Shown here piece by piece: positions 1 to 8,262 of a stretch of 64,000 bases of DNA (positions are counted from its first letter, which is position 1; each line of letters opens with the position of its first letter). The notes beneath the pieces are model-generated. The model did not search any database, was not told the origin of the DNA, and saw only the letters and a program-made list of their open reading frames with translations. The translations under genes and the position numbers were made by a program. The DNA lies in the NCBI RefSeq assembly GCF_024124745.1, contig NZ_JAMXRU010000001.1, positions 115,760 to 179,759 on the forward strand, read 5' to 3'. This DNA is from Aeromicrobium sp. CnD17-E. GTDB lineage: Bacteria > Actinomycetota > Actinomycetes > Propionibacteriales > Nocardioidaceae.

Positions 1-129
1 CTGGCCGGCCTGGCCGCCGACGGCGGCCTCTCGGGCTCCGCCTGGGTCGCAGCCGGCACGACAGCCGTCGGTCTGCTGGTCGCCGTCGCGTCCCTACGAC
101 GGTGGATGACTGCCGAGGAACGCACGTGA
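1..129 (+). CDS. C-terminal end of a membrane protein, probably a transporter (partial)
   Basis: Only the last 42 residues lie in the window; the frame is open to base 1 and closes with TGA at 127-129. The fragment has one hydrophobic helix (about residues 14-34, ending VGLLVAVASL) and a short charged tail RRWMTAEERT. This is a common ending for a major facilitator superfamily permease, and the LacI regulator next door would suit an uptake gene, but the fragment alone does not prove a family. It converges on the LacI gene with a 28-base gap. Confidence 0.5.
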   Translation: MAGLAADGGLSGSAWVAAGTTAVGLLVAVASLRRWMTAEERT

Positions 130-157
130 CTGCGCGCCCGTCGCCCGAGGCGCGAGC

Positions 158-1156
158 TCAGCCGACGCGGACTCGCGTGACCGAGCCTCGGATCACGATG
201 CGCGGCGGCGCCACGGCCGCGACGGGTGCCGCCGTGTCGAGGACCGCGCGCACCCCGCCCGCGCCGAGGTCCTCCGCCGGGAAGGAGATGGTGCTCAGCG
301 GCGGGTCGAGGAGGCGCGCCGTCGGCGAGTCGTCCATGCCGAGCACGCCGACGTCGCCCGGGATGCTCAGCCCTCGCGCGCGGGCCGCGTGGTAGACACC
401 CGCAGCGATGACGTCGTCGTCGCAGAGGATGACCGTCGGAGGGTCGGGAAGGTCGAGCAGGAATCCCGCTGCCGCGGCACTGCCGCTCACGCCCTGCTCC
501 AGGTCGACCGGCGCACGGACCACGTCGAGGTCCTGCGCCGCCACGTCGAAGGCGAGCTGCCGCGCCCGGAAGGTGTGGGAGGCGATCGATGACTCGAGCC
601 GACCGACGCGCACGTGTCCCAGTCGGCGGGCGTGGGACACCAGGAGGTTCATGCCCTCGGCGACGTCGAGGGTGATGACGCGCTCGACCCCGCTCGTGTG
701 CGGGTCGGCGTCGACGAGGACCACCGGCGTCGCGCCGAGGTCGCCGCGGAGCATGCCGTCGGTCGGCGAGCACAGGATGGCACCGTCGAACCGAGCGCCG
801 GCGACCGCCTCCGAGACCTGACGTCCTGACCATCCGGAGGCGAGGACCACGGAGGCGCCCGCCTCCTCGGCCGCCCGCTGCGCGCCGTGCAGGACGCGAG
901 CGAAGAAGGTGGAGCGGACGTCCGGGACGGCCAGCAGGAGCAGTCCGGTGCGGCCCAGCCGGAGGGCTCGTCCCGCACGTTGCGGTCGGTATCCGAGCTC
1001 GTCGGCGATCTGGACGATGCGCGCACGGGTCGCCGCGGAGACACGCGTGGACGACGGGTCGGAGAGGGCCAGCGAGACCGTCGCCTGGGAGACGCCGGCC
1101 CGTGCGGCGACGTCGTGCCCCGTGGGACGGGCGGGCCTCTCGGGCGACTCGGACAT
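158..1156 (-). CDS. LacI/GalR-family transcriptional regulator
   Basis: A 332-residue DNA-binding regulator. The N-terminal helix-turn-helix is at about residues 14-33 (DVAARAGVSQATVSLAL), followed by the hinge region (RAGRALRLGRTG, about 59-70). A periplasmic-binding-protein-like effector domain fills the rest and closes with VTRVRV. Length and layout are normal for the family, whose members usually sense a sugar or nucleoside. The gene is divergent from a HAD phosphatase (74-base gap containing a short palindrome) and converges on a transporter-like gene. Control of either neighbour is plausible but inferred. The ATG at 1156 puts the HTH at the expected distance from the N-terminus. Confidence 0.93.
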   Translation of the reverse strand: MSESPERPARPTGHDVAARAGVSQATVSLALSDPSSTRVSAATRARIVQIADELGYRPQRAGRALRLGRTGLLLLAVPDVRSTFFARVLHGAQRAAEEAGASVVLASGWSGRQVSEAVAGARFDGAILCSPTDGMLRGDLGATPVVLVDADPHTSGVERVITLDVAEGMNLLVSHARRLGHVRVGRLESSIASHTFRARQLAFDVAAQDLDVVRAPVDLEQGVSGSAAAAGFLLDLPDPPTVILCDDDVIAAGVYHAARARGLSIPGDVGVLGMDDSPTARLLDPPLSTISFPAEDLGAGGVRAVLDTAAPVAAVAPPRIVIRGSVTRVRVG

Positions 1157-1211
1157 CGCTGCATCCTCTCGTCATTCCACCTGTCGGTCCAGCAGCGGGG
1201 CCCCTCCCCCG

Positions 1212-1230
1212 ACGTTATACGTTTGACCTC
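1212..1230 (+). promoter_or_regulatory. Candidate LacI operator / leaderless -10 region
   Basis: In the LacI-HAD spacer, bases 1212-1222 read ACGT-TAT-ACGT, an imperfect palindrome of the short type bound by LacI-family proteins. It overlaps a TANNNT-type -10 element (TACGTT, 1218-1223) that ends 7 bases before the ATG at 1231, so the downstream gene may be transcribed without a leader. No clear -35 hexamer is visible. Confidence 0.3.
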
Positions 1231-2022
1231 ATGCGGCGCGCGTTCGTCTTCGACCTCGACGGGACCCTGCTCGACTCCGATGGCCAGCTGTCCGCGGCGA
1301 CCGTCGAGGCACTGCGAGAGGAGAGGGCGCGGGGGTCGCTCCTCGCGGTCGCGACAGCGAGACCGCTGCGGCTCGCGCGGTCAGCGCTCGGGCGCCACGT
1401 CGGGCTCGTCGACGCGCTCATCGTGTCCAACGGTGCCGCGACGCACGAGGGCCCCTCGAGCACGCTGGTCGACGAGGCACCTCTGCCCGCCCGCCGCGTC
1501 GCCCACGTGCTCTCCCGCTCACGTCGCCTGTGGCCCGGCTGCGGGATCGGGTGGGAGCGCGGGGACGGCTTCTTCCACGATCCGTCCTTCGCGGGCATCG
1601 CGACCCAGCGCAGCATCACCCGCTTCCTCGACCACCCCCCGGCGGACGGGCCGACGGGACCGATCCACCAGCTGGTGATCGCCACGACGACCCCGCACAG
1701 CTCTGCGGACCTGCAGCGGCTGAGGTCCCACCTTGGCCGCCGCACCTCGGTCACCGACTCGGCCGGCGGCGTGATCGAGGTGTCGTCGCGCCGCGCCGAC
1801 AAGGCGATGGCGATGCTGCGTTGGGCGAGCAGGCACGGTGTCGGCGCACCACGGATCACGGCCTTCGGCGACGGGCTCAACGACATCGGCATGCTGCGCT
1901 CGGCCGGGACGTCGGTGGCCATGGGGAACGCGGCGGCCGAGGTCGCGGCCGCCGCCACCCACCGAGCCCTTGCCCACGACCAGGACGGCGTCGCCCAGTT
2001 CCTGCAGTCGCTACGTCGATGA
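1231..2022 (+). CDS. Cof-type HAD-family phosphatase
   Basis: A 263-residue haloacid-dehalogenase-superfamily hydrolase of the Cof/YbiV-like type, expected to dephosphorylate small phosphorylated metabolites through an aspartyl-phosphate. Motif I is FVFDLDGTLLDSDG at residues 5-18 (nucleophile Asp9, acid/base Asp11). The C-terminal motif IV is AFGDGLNDIGML. The start at 1231 is preferred over upstream in-frame codons because it places motif I at the very N-terminus, as in the family. There is no obvious Shine-Dalgarno sequence, which fits a leaderless message. It is divergent from the LacI regulator. Confidence 0.9.
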   Translation: MRRAFVFDLDGTLLDSDGQLSAATVEALREERARGSLLAVATARPLRLARSALGRHVGLVDALIVSNGAATHEGPSSTLVDEAPLPARRVAHVLSRSRRLWPGCGIGWERGDGFFHDPSFAGIATQRSITRFLDHPPADGPTGPIHQLVIATTTPHSSADLQRLRSHLGRRTSVTDSAGGVIEVSSRRADKAMAMLRWASRHGVGAPRITAFGDGLNDIGMLRSAGTSVAMGNAAAEVAAAATHRALAHDQDGVAQFLQSLRR

Positions 2023-2047
2023 GTCCGGCGTCGTCGCCTCGCGCGTC

Positions 2048-2803
2048 TCAGCCCCCGACCGCACGGGGCGACGCCGAGCCGACCTGAGCGAGGACGCGGA
2101 CGAGTCGTTGGCCGGTGGTCGCGTCGGTCGATCCACCGAGGACGGCGGCGTGGACGCCGCGGACCCCGGCGACGATCCCGACCGCGAGGTGGTCAGGGTC
2201 GTCGTCCGGGCCGAGCTGGCCGAGCCGCTGCGCCTCGTGCAGGAGCCGCGCGACCACGTCGACGAACAGCAGGTGCCAGCGGCCGGTGTCGACGACCTCG
2301 CGCGGGAGGCCGACGTCGCAGAACAGCACGTGGGCGCCCTGGACGGCGTAGACGCATCGCGCCGCGACCACCAGGAGCTCCTCCAGCTGCTCCAGGGGCT
2401 CCGGGCTGAGGTGGCGAGGCGTCTCCTGCGCGATCCGCTCGATGATCTCGGTCGCGGCCGCGTCGACGGCGGCGCCGAAGACGTCCTGCTTGGTGTCGAA
2501 GCGCTGGTAGGCGGACCGCACGGAGACCCCGGCGCCGCCCGCCAGCATCTTCATGGTGACGGCCGCGTACTCGTGCTCGCGCAGGAGCTGCTGGGCGCTG
2601 CGCACCAGCCGGCTCGACACGTCCTCGTGACCGTCGGGACGCTGCTCGGCGCGGCTCCCGATGAGCTCTCCCGCCCACCGGTAGATCGTGGCGGGGTGGA
2701 CGTCGAGCTCGGTCGCGACCTGCTCGGGTCCCACGCCCTCGTCGAAGGCGCGGACGACCGCGGCGCGACGTCGTGCGACGTCGAAGCGGGACGGTCGGCT
2801 CAC
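2048..2803 (-). CDS. TetR-family regulator with an extra N-terminal helix-turn-helix
   Basis: The protein has 251 residues from a GTG at 2803. Residues about 8-45 (RRRAAVVRAFDEGVGPEQVA...ATIYRWAGE) form a homeodomain-like helix-turn-helix of the kind found in transposases. This is followed at about 65-115 by a canonical TetR DNA-binding domain (AAVTMKMLAGGAGVSVRSAY then QRFDTKQDVF). A helical ligand-binding domain makes up the rest. Ordinary TetR proteins are about 190-220 residues and lack the first domain. It follows the SDR gene by 41 bases on the same strand, so the two are probably one operon; the divergent NmrA-like gene is a likely target. The ligand is unknown. Confidence 0.85.
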   Translation of the reverse strand: MSRPSRFDVARRRAAVVRAFDEGVGPEQVATELDVHPATIYRWAGELIGSRAEQRPDGHEDVSSRLVRSAQQLLREHEYAAVTMKMLAGGAGVSVRSAYQRFDTKQDVFGAAVDAAATEIIERIAQETPRHLSPEPLEQLEELLVVAARCVYAVQGAHVLFCDVGLPREVVDTGRWHLLFVDVVARLLHEAQRLGQLGPDDDPDHLAVGIVAGVRGVHAAVLGGSTDATTGQRLVRVLAQVGSASPRAVGG

Positions 2804-2844
2804 GGGCTCAGCATAGGGACGCCGCCGACGGTGACCGTCGCCCG

Positions 2845-3765
2845 TCAGACGGGGAAGGCGAGACCCACCGCCTGCTCGGAGGCCGACCAGAGACGCTCGG
2901 CGAGCTCCTCGTCGCGCGCGCGGGACGGCATGCGCACGAGGACCGGGCGACCGCGGGTGTGGCCCGGCCACGACGGTCCGACGTAGTCGCCCGACGCGAG
3001 CGTGGTGTCGAGGGCGGCGCGCAGGATCGGCTGCGCACCGGCGTGCGCGCTCTGGAGCCCGGGTCGGATCGCACGGGTGAGGAGCCAGCCGAGGACCGGG
3101 TGGCCCATCGCCATGCCGGTCTGGGTGATCTCGGTCGCCGCGAGGCCCGGGTGGGCGGCCACGGCCGTCCGCGCGCTCCCGCCAGACGACAGGCGTCGCG
3201 CGAGCTCGCGCGTGAACAGCAGGTTGGCGAGCTTGGACTCCGCGTAGGCGCGCCAGCGGCGGTCGCGGCGTCGGGCGCCGGGCGACGTCCACGTGTCGAG
3301 GTCGAGGCGGCGCGCGCTCGCGGCGGCGACGGAGCTCACGGTGACCACACGACCCGTGGGCGTCAGGTGCGGGAGCAGGTGCGCGGTCCACGCGAAGTGG
3401 CCGAGGTGGTTGGTGCCCATCTGCAGCGGTAGGCCGTCGGCCGTGGGCACGTCGGGGGCGAGCATGATGCCGGCGTTGTTGACGACGACGTCGATCGACG
3501 GCGTCCGCTCGCGCACCTCCTGGGCTCCGCGGGCCAGCGACCCGAGGTCGGCGAGGTCCGCCTCGACCAGGTGCAGACGTTCCTGCGAGGCACCGGAGGT
3601 CAGCCGGTCGAGCAGGTCGGCGCCGCGGCGGAGGTCGCGCACGGTCATGTAGACCTCGGCCCCACGGTCCGCCAGCGAACGTGCCACGTGGAAGCCGAGG
3701 CCGCCGGTGGCACCGGTCAGCACGACGCGTGTGCCGGCGACGTCCGGCGGAGGTGTCCAGGTCAT
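2845..3765 (-). CDS. Short-chain dehydrogenase/reductase
   Basis: A 306-residue NAD(P)-dependent oxidoreductase. It has the glycine-rich cofactor motif VLTGATGGLG at about residues 13-22, the structural NNAGIM motif and the catalytic YAESK (YxxxK). Its length and long C-terminal part resemble the retinol dehydrogenase/protochlorophyllide-reductase-like SDR group, but the substrate cannot be read from sequence. It heads a two-gene operon with the TetR regulator and is divergent from the NmrA-like gene across a 112-base promoter region. The ATG at 3765 gives the normal short N-terminus before the Rossmann motif. Confidence 0.9.
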   Translation of the reverse strand: MTWTPPPDVAGTRVVLTGATGGLGFHVARSLADRGAEVYMTVRDLRRGADLLDRLTSGASQERLHLVEADLADLGSLARGAQEVRERTPSIDVVVNNAGIMLAPDVPTADGLPLQMGTNHLGHFAWTAHLLPHLTPTGRVVTVSSVAAASARRLDLDTWTSPGARRRDRRWRAYAESKLANLLFTRELARRLSSGGSARTAVAAHPGLAATEITQTGMAMGHPVLGWLLTRAIRPGLQSAHAGAQPILRAALDTTLASGDYVGPSWPGHTRGRPVLVRMPSRARDEELAERLWSASEQAVGLAFPV

Positions 3766-3796
3766 ACGACGGGACGGTAGAGCAGATCTGCGAGTT

Positions 3797-3825
3797 TTGC
3801 GAATGACGTCTGCATCGTGCATAGT
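3797..3825 (+). promoter_or_regulatory. Promoter of the NmrA-like gene with overlapping inverted repeat
   Basis: TTGCGA (3797-3802), a 17-base spacer and CATAGT (3820-3825) form a good sigma-70-type promoter pointing at the gene that starts at 3878. The spacer and -10 contain TGCA-TCG-TGCA (3811-3821). Together with the nearby GCGAA (3799-3803) and TTCGC (3825-3829) this is a plausible operator for the adjacent TetR-family protein. That assignment is inferred from position. Confidence 0.5.
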
Positions 3826-3877
3826 TCGCATCAAGGAGCCCGCGGCCGAGGCCGCCAGAGGTGAAGGGTGGACGCTC

Positions 3878-4855
3878 ATGTCGGACCTGATCGTCGTGAC
3901 GAGCGCTGCGGGCGGGGTCGGTCGACCGCTCGTCGAGCGCCTCGCCGCCGCGGGCGAGCACGTTCGCGCCTTCGTCAAGAACGACCAGCAGGCGGGCGTC
4001 GCGCGTCGGGCGGGCGCCGCCGAGGTCGTCGTCGGCGACCTGCGCGACGCGTCCGCCCTGACCGACGCGCTGCGCGGCGCGGGTCGCGCGTACCACGCGG
4101 CCCCGACGCAGATCATCGACGAGCAGCCGCTGCTCGACGCCTTCATCGACGCGGCGACGAGCGGCGACCTGCGGCACCTCGTGTTCCACTCGGTGGTCCA
4201 CCCCGACCTGCACGTCCTCCCGCACCACCACCAGAAGGACGTCGCCGAGCAGCGGTTGAAGGAGTCCGGGATCCCGGTCACCGTGCTGCGGCCGTCGCAC
4301 TACATGCAGAACTACCTCGAGCTGTGGGACTTCATCCGGGTCGGCTCCATGCCCTACCCGGTGAGCACGCAGAGCGTCATGGGCGTGGTCGACGTCGAGG
4401 ACGTGGCCGAGGCGGCCGTGCGGGTGCTGCGCGACCCGTCAGGTCACGTCGGGCAGACGTACGACCTGTCGGCGCAGGAGCTGACGCGGGAGGAGATGGC
4501 GGCCGCGTGGTCGGAGGTCGTGGGTCATCGCGTCACGGCGGTGCGGATCCCGCCGGCGTCGATCACGAACCCGCTGCGGTCGGTGCACGTCCTCCCCCGC
4601 CTGGTCGCCGCACTGCCGTCGCCGCGGGCGACGTCGGCGGTGCGTCTGCTCAAGGCGCTCGACGGTGCGCGGAACGTCCGGGGCATCAACACCTGGAGCC
4701 GGGATGCCGTCGACACGTACCGGATCATGATGAGCCACTACGACCAGCACGGCCTGCCGGCCGGCGACCTCTCCCACCTGCCGACCCTGCTCGACCGAGC
4801 ACCGACGTCGTACGCGCAGTTCGCGCGTCGCGAGGCCGCGCGCCGCGGCATCTGA
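3878..4855 (+). CDS. NmrA-like NAD(P)-binding protein
   Basis: A 325-residue atypical SDR of the NmrA/HSCARG group. The N-terminal Rossmann motif is VVTSAAGGVGRPLVERLA (about residues 6-23), with DLRDASAL at the second strand and HSVVHPDLHVLPHHHQKD at the usual YxxxK region. Family members bind NAD(P)(H) and act as redox sensors or quinone-type reductases. The first ATG giving a normal N-terminus is 3878. A good promoter lies 50 bases upstream, and the hydrolase gene starts 15 bases downstream, so the two are likely co-transcribed and controlled by the divergent TetR protein. Confidence 0.85.
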   Translation: MSDLIVVTSAAGGVGRPLVERLAAAGEHVRAFVKNDQQAGVARRAGAAEVVVGDLRDASALTDALRGAGRAYHAAPTQIIDEQPLLDAFIDAATSGDLRHLVFHSVVHPDLHVLPHHHQKDVAEQRLKESGIPVTVLRPSHYMQNYLELWDFIRVGSMPYPVSTQSVMGVVDVEDVAEAAVRVLRDPSGHVGQTYDLSAQELTREEMAAAWSEVVGHRVTAVRIPPASITNPLRSVHVLPRLVAALPSPRATSAVRLLKALDGARNVRGINTWSRDAVDTYRIMMSHYDQHGLPAGDLSHLPTLLDRAPTSYAQFARREAARRGI

Positions 4856-4870
4856 GGGGAGGGTCGGGCG

Positions 4871-5755
4871 ATGGGTCGCGAGGTCGAGTGGGAGAGCAGC
4901 GAGCGCACGGTGCAGGTGGGCGGGGCGGACCTGCGGCTGGTCGACGTCGGCGACCCGGACGCCGAGCGGGTCGTCGTGCTGCTGCACGGCATCGCGGCCA
5001 GCTGGCGCTGGTTCACGCCCGTCATCCCGGCGCTGTCCGAACGGGCACGCGTGCTCGCGGTCGACCTTCCGGGGTTCGGGCGCTCGGCGATGCCGCCCGG
5101 CGGGCTGACGTTCGACGGCATGGCTGCCGCGGTCGACGAGCTGGCGGACCGGCTGGGGCTGGGGGTCGTCGACGTCGTGGGCCACTCGATGGGGTCGATC
5201 GTCGGCACCCGACTCGCCGTCGACCACCCGCAGCGGGTCCGGCGTCTCGTGCTCACCGGAGGTCCGGTGCTCGCCCTGACGGACCTCCCGCGGCACCCGT
5301 TCCGCACTCTGACCAGCGAGCCGCGCGCCGTGACCACCCTCGTCAAGCAGCTCGCGACCATCGGGCTCCCGCTGCCGGCGGCGGCGGCCAGCGTCGTCGC
5401 GGAGTCGGCGCTCGTGCGACGCGTCCTCATGCGCGGCTACGTCGCGCGCCCCGCGGACCTGCCGCCCGACGTCGTCCGCGACGTGATGCGCGAGCTGGGC
5501 GCCCGCGGGTCGCTGCCGGCGCTGCTGTCGGCGTTCAGGAGCGACCCGTCCGCCGGGCTCGAGCGCATCTGCGCGCCGACACTCATCGTCCGCGGCGCCG
5601 AGGACCCCCTCTCCACCGCCCGCGACGTCGAGCGCTTCGCCCGCACCGTCCCCGACGTCCGCGTCGTCACCCTCGACGGCGTCGGGCACTGGCCGCAGAT
5701 CGAGGCGCCGGGGAGGTTCGCGCGCGAGGTGGTGGGGTTCCTCGACGAGGAATGA
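4871..5755 (+). CDS. Alpha/beta-fold hydrolase
   Basis: A 294-residue alpha/beta hydrolase. The oxyanion-hole strand is VVLLHGIAASWRWF (residues 35-48) and the nucleophile elbow GHSMGS puts the catalytic serine at residue 106. The acid is expected in GAEDPLS and the histidine at about 273 (GVGHWPQ). There is no signal peptide, so it should be cytoplasmic. It starts 15 bases after the NmrA-like gene and probably shares its promoter. The substrate is not predictable; esterase or epoxide/haloalkane-type members share these motifs. Confidence 0.9.
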   Translation: MGREVEWESSERTVQVGGADLRLVDVGDPDAERVVVLLHGIAASWRWFTPVIPALSERARVLAVDLPGFGRSAMPPGGLTFDGMAAAVDELADRLGLGVVDVVGHSMGSIVGTRLAVDHPQRVRRLVLTGGPVLALTDLPRHPFRTLTSEPRAVTTLVKQLATIGLPLPAAAASVVAESALVRRVLMRGYVARPADLPPDVVRDVMRELGARGSLPALLSAFRSDPSAGLERICAPTLIVRGAEDPLSTARDVERFARTVPDVRVVTLDGVGHWPQIEAPGRFAREVVGFLDEE

Positions 5756-5884
5756 ACCGTGAGATCCGCCCCGCGCGCGGCTGCCGCGGTGACGTGCTCG
5801 GCTCCAGGACTGAGGGTCCTTCAACGTCCACGCGGCGAGGCAGGCGCTCGCTCGGCGCGGAGACACCGTCAGCGCTCACCTGTC

Positions 5885-6406
5885 TCAGTTCCCGGCTGAC
5901 CCGAACGCAACACCAGGCAGTCCGACGTGCGCCCACCGGCGCGACTCGGCCTCGAGCCGTGCACGATCCCCAGCCAGCACCACGTGAAAGGCGACGGGAG
6001 GCCGATCCCACCACGCACCGACCTCGACGGGCTGGGCCCACTGACTGGCTGCCGACGCCAGCGAATGCGCGAACCACTCGAACGCAGCGTCGCTCTCCTC
6101 CGCCAACAACTCAGCCGGCTCGTCGATCACGACGACGTAGCCGTTGCCGCGTGGAAGCCCTTCGAGGTCTGCGATGCACTCGTCGAACGCGTCGCGATTC
6201 TCGCCGAAGTAGGTGGGGAACTGGAGCGCGGCCGCGAACTCATCGAACAGTCCCTGAAGAGTCCGGGCCTTCCTCCCTCGAACAACGCGGGCGGCAAGAC
6301 CACCCTCGAGCCACGCCGCCACGGTCGAACTGACCGAGTCCGCATCGCCCTCGAGAAGATAGGGCCTGAGCGTGGCGTCAACCTTGGTCAGTGACAGGAG
6401 ATCCAT
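5885..6406 (-). CDS. Barstar-family protein (orphan RNase inhibitor)
   Basis: A 173-residue protein whose middle part, about residues 50-90, carries the barstar signature (LQFPTYFGENRDAFDECIAD, then LEGLPRGNGYVVVIDE). Barstar binds barnase-type ribonucleases and blocks the active site. No barnase-like toxin is in the window, so it is most likely an orphan immunity gene, the last member of the array downstream of the Rhs toxin. It is longer than classical barstar (about 90 residues); the extra N- and C-terminal parts are of unknown role. The start at 6406 gives MDLLSLTKV. It converges on the alpha/beta hydrolase. Confidence 0.8.
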   Translation of the reverse strand: MDLLSLTKVDATLRPYLLEGDADSVSSTVAAWLEGGLAARVVRGRKARTLQGLFDEFAAALQFPTYFGENRDAFDECIADLEGLPRGNGYVVVIDEPAELLAEESDAAFEWFAHSLASAASQWAQPVEVGAWWDRPPVAFHVVLAGDRARLEAESRRWAHVGLPGVAFGSAGN

Positions 6407-6498
6407 GGTCCGGCCGGCTTTCGTCTCGTCGGGAGGCTGACGTCGTCGTCGCCCGTGCCGCGGCGCTGCAGAAGGACGTCGCCGATGCACGGCGAGCA

Positions 6499-7101
6499 TC
6501 AGCGCCCTCCGAAGGTCGCGAGGAATTGTGCGCGGTCTACCGGGGCCAACGGAATCTTGAAGTCGGGCTCGGTGAACCAGTCCAGTGCTTCCTGCGCGGA
6601 CACCCAGGCGACGTCGCTCGCCAAAGGGGGATCCCACGGTCGCTCCGTCGCGACCACGCCGACATCCCACGACCGCTCGGCCCAGACCGCCCATCGGTGG
6701 GAACTGCCCCATATCGCGAAGATGTCCGCCGACACGAAGATCGAGCCGGTCGGGTCATCGTCCGGCTCGTGGCTGAGCGCGTCCCAGAACCTCTCTTCCA
6801 GGTCGGCTGCGGGGATCCTGAAGGCGGGAAACCCGCCGTAGTGCAGTCGGTAGGAGGTCGGCGAGGGATCTCGCACGACGCAGGAGATCTCGTCGTCCCC
6901 GAACGCCTGCACGAGGTCGGACAGGTCAGAGGCGAAGTCTCCGCTGAGGACGGCGCTGAACTGAGCCAAGCGGAAGTTCGTGAGTCGACCGACGAACGGT
7001 GAGTGCGGCAGCGTCCGGGCGCCCGGGGCGACGAACGCGCGATCGTCCTCGAAGGCGGCGAACGCGTCGCCGTCCCGCGGGAAGAGGTCGAAGCCGGTCA
7101 T
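6499..7101 (-). CDS. Unknown acidic protein, probable immunity protein
   Basis: A 200-residue soluble acidic protein rich in Trp and Phe (AIWGSSHRWAVWAERSWD). I do not recognise its family. It has no signal peptide or membrane segment. The start is taken at 7101 (MTGFDLFPRDG); an in-frame ATG at 7143 would add 14 poorly protein-like residues. It sits between a barstar gene and other immunity-type genes on the same strand, with small gaps. The small, acidic, soluble character and position suggest neutralisation of a toxin tip no longer present; that is inference from context. Confidence 0.6.
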   Translation of the reverse strand: MTGFDLFPRDGDAFAAFEDDRAFVAPGARTLPHSPFVGRLTNFRLAQFSAVLSGDFASDLSDLVQAFGDDEISCVVRDPSPTSYRLHYGGFPAFRIPAADLEERFWDALSHEPDDDPTGSIFVSADIFAIWGSSHRWAVWAERSWDVGVVATERPWDPPLASDVAWVSAQEALDWFTEPDFKIPLAPVDRAQFLATFGGR

Positions 7102-7159
7102 CGCTCGCAGACTAGTGCCGGCTCCGGATCTCGCGTACTTCATTATCTAGGAGCGGCGC

Positions 7160-7567
7160 TCACTGATGGATGACCATCCCAGGATCGATCCCTCGTGCGC
7201 TCAGGTCCGTTGCGACCCTGTCGACGAAGCGCCTGCAGCACCGGACGACGTGGGCGAGCTCGACTGGCGTGCTGGTGGCGTCGGGCTCGAGGACCGAGCC
7301 GAACGTCCAGCCCGCGGTAGCGCGACGGATGAAGACAGTGCCCCGCTCCTCGTACGACATCGAGTCGAACTCGAAGTCCTCGCTCTCGGCCCGCGGGAGC
7401 CACGACAGCAGGCTTCGCGCGAGCTCCACGACAGGGAACGCCGGCTCGTCGAAGATCACCGCGTCGTTCTCCACCACCTGGAGGTGAGCGTCGAGGGCGA
7501 TCAGGTAGTCCGCCTGCGTGGTCCCCCTCAGCTCGTCCGCGCACAGCCGGTCGTACGTGAGCTGCAT
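7160..7567 (-). CDS. Unknown small protein, probable immunity protein
   Basis: A 135-residue soluble protein beginning MQLTYDRLCADELRG. An excellent Shine-Dalgarno (GAGGAG, a few bases upstream) fixes the start at 7567. Visible elements are DEPAFPVVELARSLLSWL in the N-terminal half, GTVFIRRATAGWTFGSV in the middle and a helical C-terminus (ELAHVVRCCRRFVDRVATDL). Similar arrangements occur in small actinobacterial DUF proteins located behind polymorphic toxins, but I cannot name the family with confidence. It is followed 59 bases later by the next array gene on the same strand. Confidence 0.6.
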   Translation of the reverse strand: MQLTYDRLCADELRGTTQADYLIALDAHLQVVENDAVIFDEPAFPVVELARSLLSWLPRAESEDFEFDSMSYEERGTVFIRRATAGWTFGSVLEPDATSTPVELAHVVRCCRRFVDRVATDLSARGIDPGMVIHQ

Positions 7568-7643
7568 GCTCCTCCTCGTCGCTGGCACGGGCCCCTGGTC
7601 ATCCTGTCCCCAGCCGTGTTCACCACGCCAGCACGACCCGGGC

Positions 7644-8195
7644 TCAGCCGATCACGCGTCCACCCCTCACCCGGCCCGTCGCGAGCTCGACCGCGACGTC
7701 GCGTGGCTCGTCATCGTCCGGATCCGCTACCCCTCGGACCCAACCGCCGTCGGCCTCGTCCAGGCGGATGCCGTCGACGGCGAGCCGTGGGGTCGTCCAG
7801 AGCACGCCGCGCTCGCCGATGGCTGTGATGGCCCAAGGGCTCAGGAGGAGCAACACTCGCTCGCGCGGCAGTGCCTCCGCACTCACGACAGGCCTCGTGG
7901 TCGCGATCACCCCGAAGCTCGCGGGTTCGAGCACGTCGCCGAGGAACGCAGTGCCCCGCTCCACGATGCACAGACCCGCTGGATCGGGAGTGCCGAGCAG
8001 CGCACTCAGGGCAGGGCGGCCGGGGTCGGGGGCCGCGAACGTCCCGGTCCACACCTGCCCGCCCCGCGGTTGCACCGTGACCACCCTCGACCTCGACCCG
8101 GAGCCCTCAGCAGCACAGGTGACGTCAGGTGGACCCGTCGGCAGGTCAGCCGTCGTGGCATCGAAGGTGGAGACGAACCGCCCGTGGTTGATCAT
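7644..8195 (-). CDS. Unknown protein in the immunity array
   Basis: A 183-residue protein from MINHGRFVSTF. An earlier in-frame ATG at 8243 would add 16 residues, and neither has a strong Shine-Dalgarno. It is predicted mostly beta (RSRVVTVQPRGGQVWTG, CIVERGTAFLGDV, ERVLLLLSPWAITAIGERG) with no signal or membrane segment. The family is not recognised. It sits between two other immunity-type genes on the same strand, 76 bases before the next one. A role as immunity protein is inferred only from neighbourhood. Confidence 0.5.
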   Translation of the reverse strand: MINHGRFVSTFDATTADLPTGPPDVTCAAEGSGSRSRVVTVQPRGGQVWTGTFAAPDPGRPALSALLGTPDPAGLCIVERGTAFLGDVLEPASFGVIATTRPVVSAEALPRERVLLLLSPWAITAIGERGVLWTTPRLAVDGIRLDEADGGWVRGVADPDDDEPRDVAVELATGRVRGGRVIG

Positions 8196-8262
8196 GAGTG
8201 CCCCGTTCCGCTCCTGCTGATCGCTGCTTCGCGACTCATGCACCCTGAGGCGAACGGCCGGC

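Noticed and set aside
2048..4300. A very long minus-strand frame spanning the SDR and TetR genes
   Set aside because: Only its last 251 codons have protein-like composition; the rest is an Arg/Pro-rich antisense shadow of the SDR and NmrA-like genes.
5806..5820. Small hairpin between the hydrolase and barstar genes as a terminator
   Set aside because: Only five base pairs and no U-tract; too weak to call.
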